A DNA stretch of 13,468 nucleotides from a bacterium (GTDB lineage Bacteria; SZUA-79; Acidulodesulfobacterales; Acidulodesulfobacteraceae). Under the pieces are notes generated by a model, which worked only from the letters and a program-made list of their open reading frames with translations, was not told where the DNA came from and made no database searches. This document shows positions 13,263-13,468 of this stretch, one piece after another; within the stretch, counting starts at the first letter, position 1; each line of letters starts with the position of its first letter. The position numbers and the translations under genes were made by a program. Location: the NCBI GenBank assembly GCA_021794255.1, contig JAJYRF010000009.1:1-13468 (forward strand), given 5' to 3'.

Positions 13263-13468
13263 TTAAAATGTATATAGCACTGTAAGGTTAAATGTATTCT
13301 GCGATCTTTTAAAACTGTTCGCTCCAGCCGGATATATAGAATGATTTGCCCTTTGATGTTCAAATTCTAATCTGAATTGCATATTTTTAAACATCTTATT
13401 TGACGGGGAATAAGCCAGCGTTAAAGTTGAGTCGACAAATGTGTATGAAGTTCCGGGTGTTACGCTCG
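13263..13468 (-). CDS. C-terminal part of an outer-membrane beta-barrel protein (partial)
   Basis: The last 67 codons of a gene that begins beyond the right edge. The peptide alternates polar and hydrophobic residues in strand-sized stretches (TFVDSTLTLAYSPS, MQFRLEFEHQRA, NTFNLTVLYTF) and ends in Phe, the C-terminal signature used by the Bam complex to insert outer-membrane barrels. The exact family (porin or other barrel) cannot be told from this fragment. Base composition is less AT-rich than that of the neighbouring gaps. It is transcribed toward the kdpD-like gene, with a terminator-like hairpin between them. Confidence 0.7.
   Translation of the reverse strand, partial: SVTPGTSYTFVDSTLTLAYSPSNKMFKNMQFRLEFEHQRANHSIYPAGANSFKRSQNTFNLTVLYTF

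Overview
The window comes from a strongly AT-rich bacterial chromosome or metagenome contig. The partial gene at the right edge ends like an outer-membrane beta-barrel protein, with a terminal aromatic residue. Together with a KdpD-type sensor, RecD2 and a tRNA gene that encodes its own CCA end, this suggests a Gram-negative, low-GC lineage. The trehalose synthase next to a DUF5752 gene would fit some deltaproteobacteria-like uncultured groups, but I cannot fix the taxon from this stretch. Most of the content is chromosomal housekeeping and stress metabolism. I see no complete insertion sequence, prophage or CRISPR array.

Layout, left to right. 1-1048: a two-domain DUF2249 protein between GC-rich, decayed repeat copies, followed by non-coding DNA that holds a possible gene remnant. 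1049-3346: an exported TPR-like protein (+), then on the minus strand a 12-helix membrane protein related to heme-copper oxidase subunit I/NnrS and a DUF59 (MIP18) Fe-S assembly factor. 3347-3483: a short divergent promoter region with a near-consensus FNR/DNR-type box and two 12-bp direct repeats. 3484-5728: a DUF5752 protein and a TreT-type trehalose synthase, separated by 355 bp that contain a good promoter and a long hairpin. 5819-5914: tRNA-Ser(GCU). 6349-6630: a small, extremely acidic protein ending in 22 Glu encoded by (GAA)22. 6885-8418 (-): pyruvate kinase whose first 18 codons are displaced by a frameshift at an A5 run. 8431-8514: seven perfect 12-bp tandem repeats directly upstream of pyruvate kinase. 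8622-11678 (-): RecD2 helicase enlarged by low-complexity inserts. 11916-13091 (-): a KdpD-like sensor without a kinase. 13263-13468 (-): the C-terminal end of an outer-membrane protein.

How the genes may work together. DUF2249, DUF59 and NnrS/heme-copper-like membrane proteins tend to recur near nitric-oxide and microaerobic respiration genes, and the FNR/DNR-like box before the DUF59 gene fits that theme. DUF5752 and TreT point to trehalose as compatible solute or reserve. The orphan KdpD N-terminal/USP protein would fit ion or osmotic sensing. These links are inferences from context.

The most notable oddities are the frameshifted pyruvate kinase, the 12-bp array in front of it, the poly-Glu protein (possibly a stand-alone relative of sigma region 1.1 or RNA polymerase delta), the divergent FNR-like control region, and a general excess of short tandem repeats both inside and outside genes.
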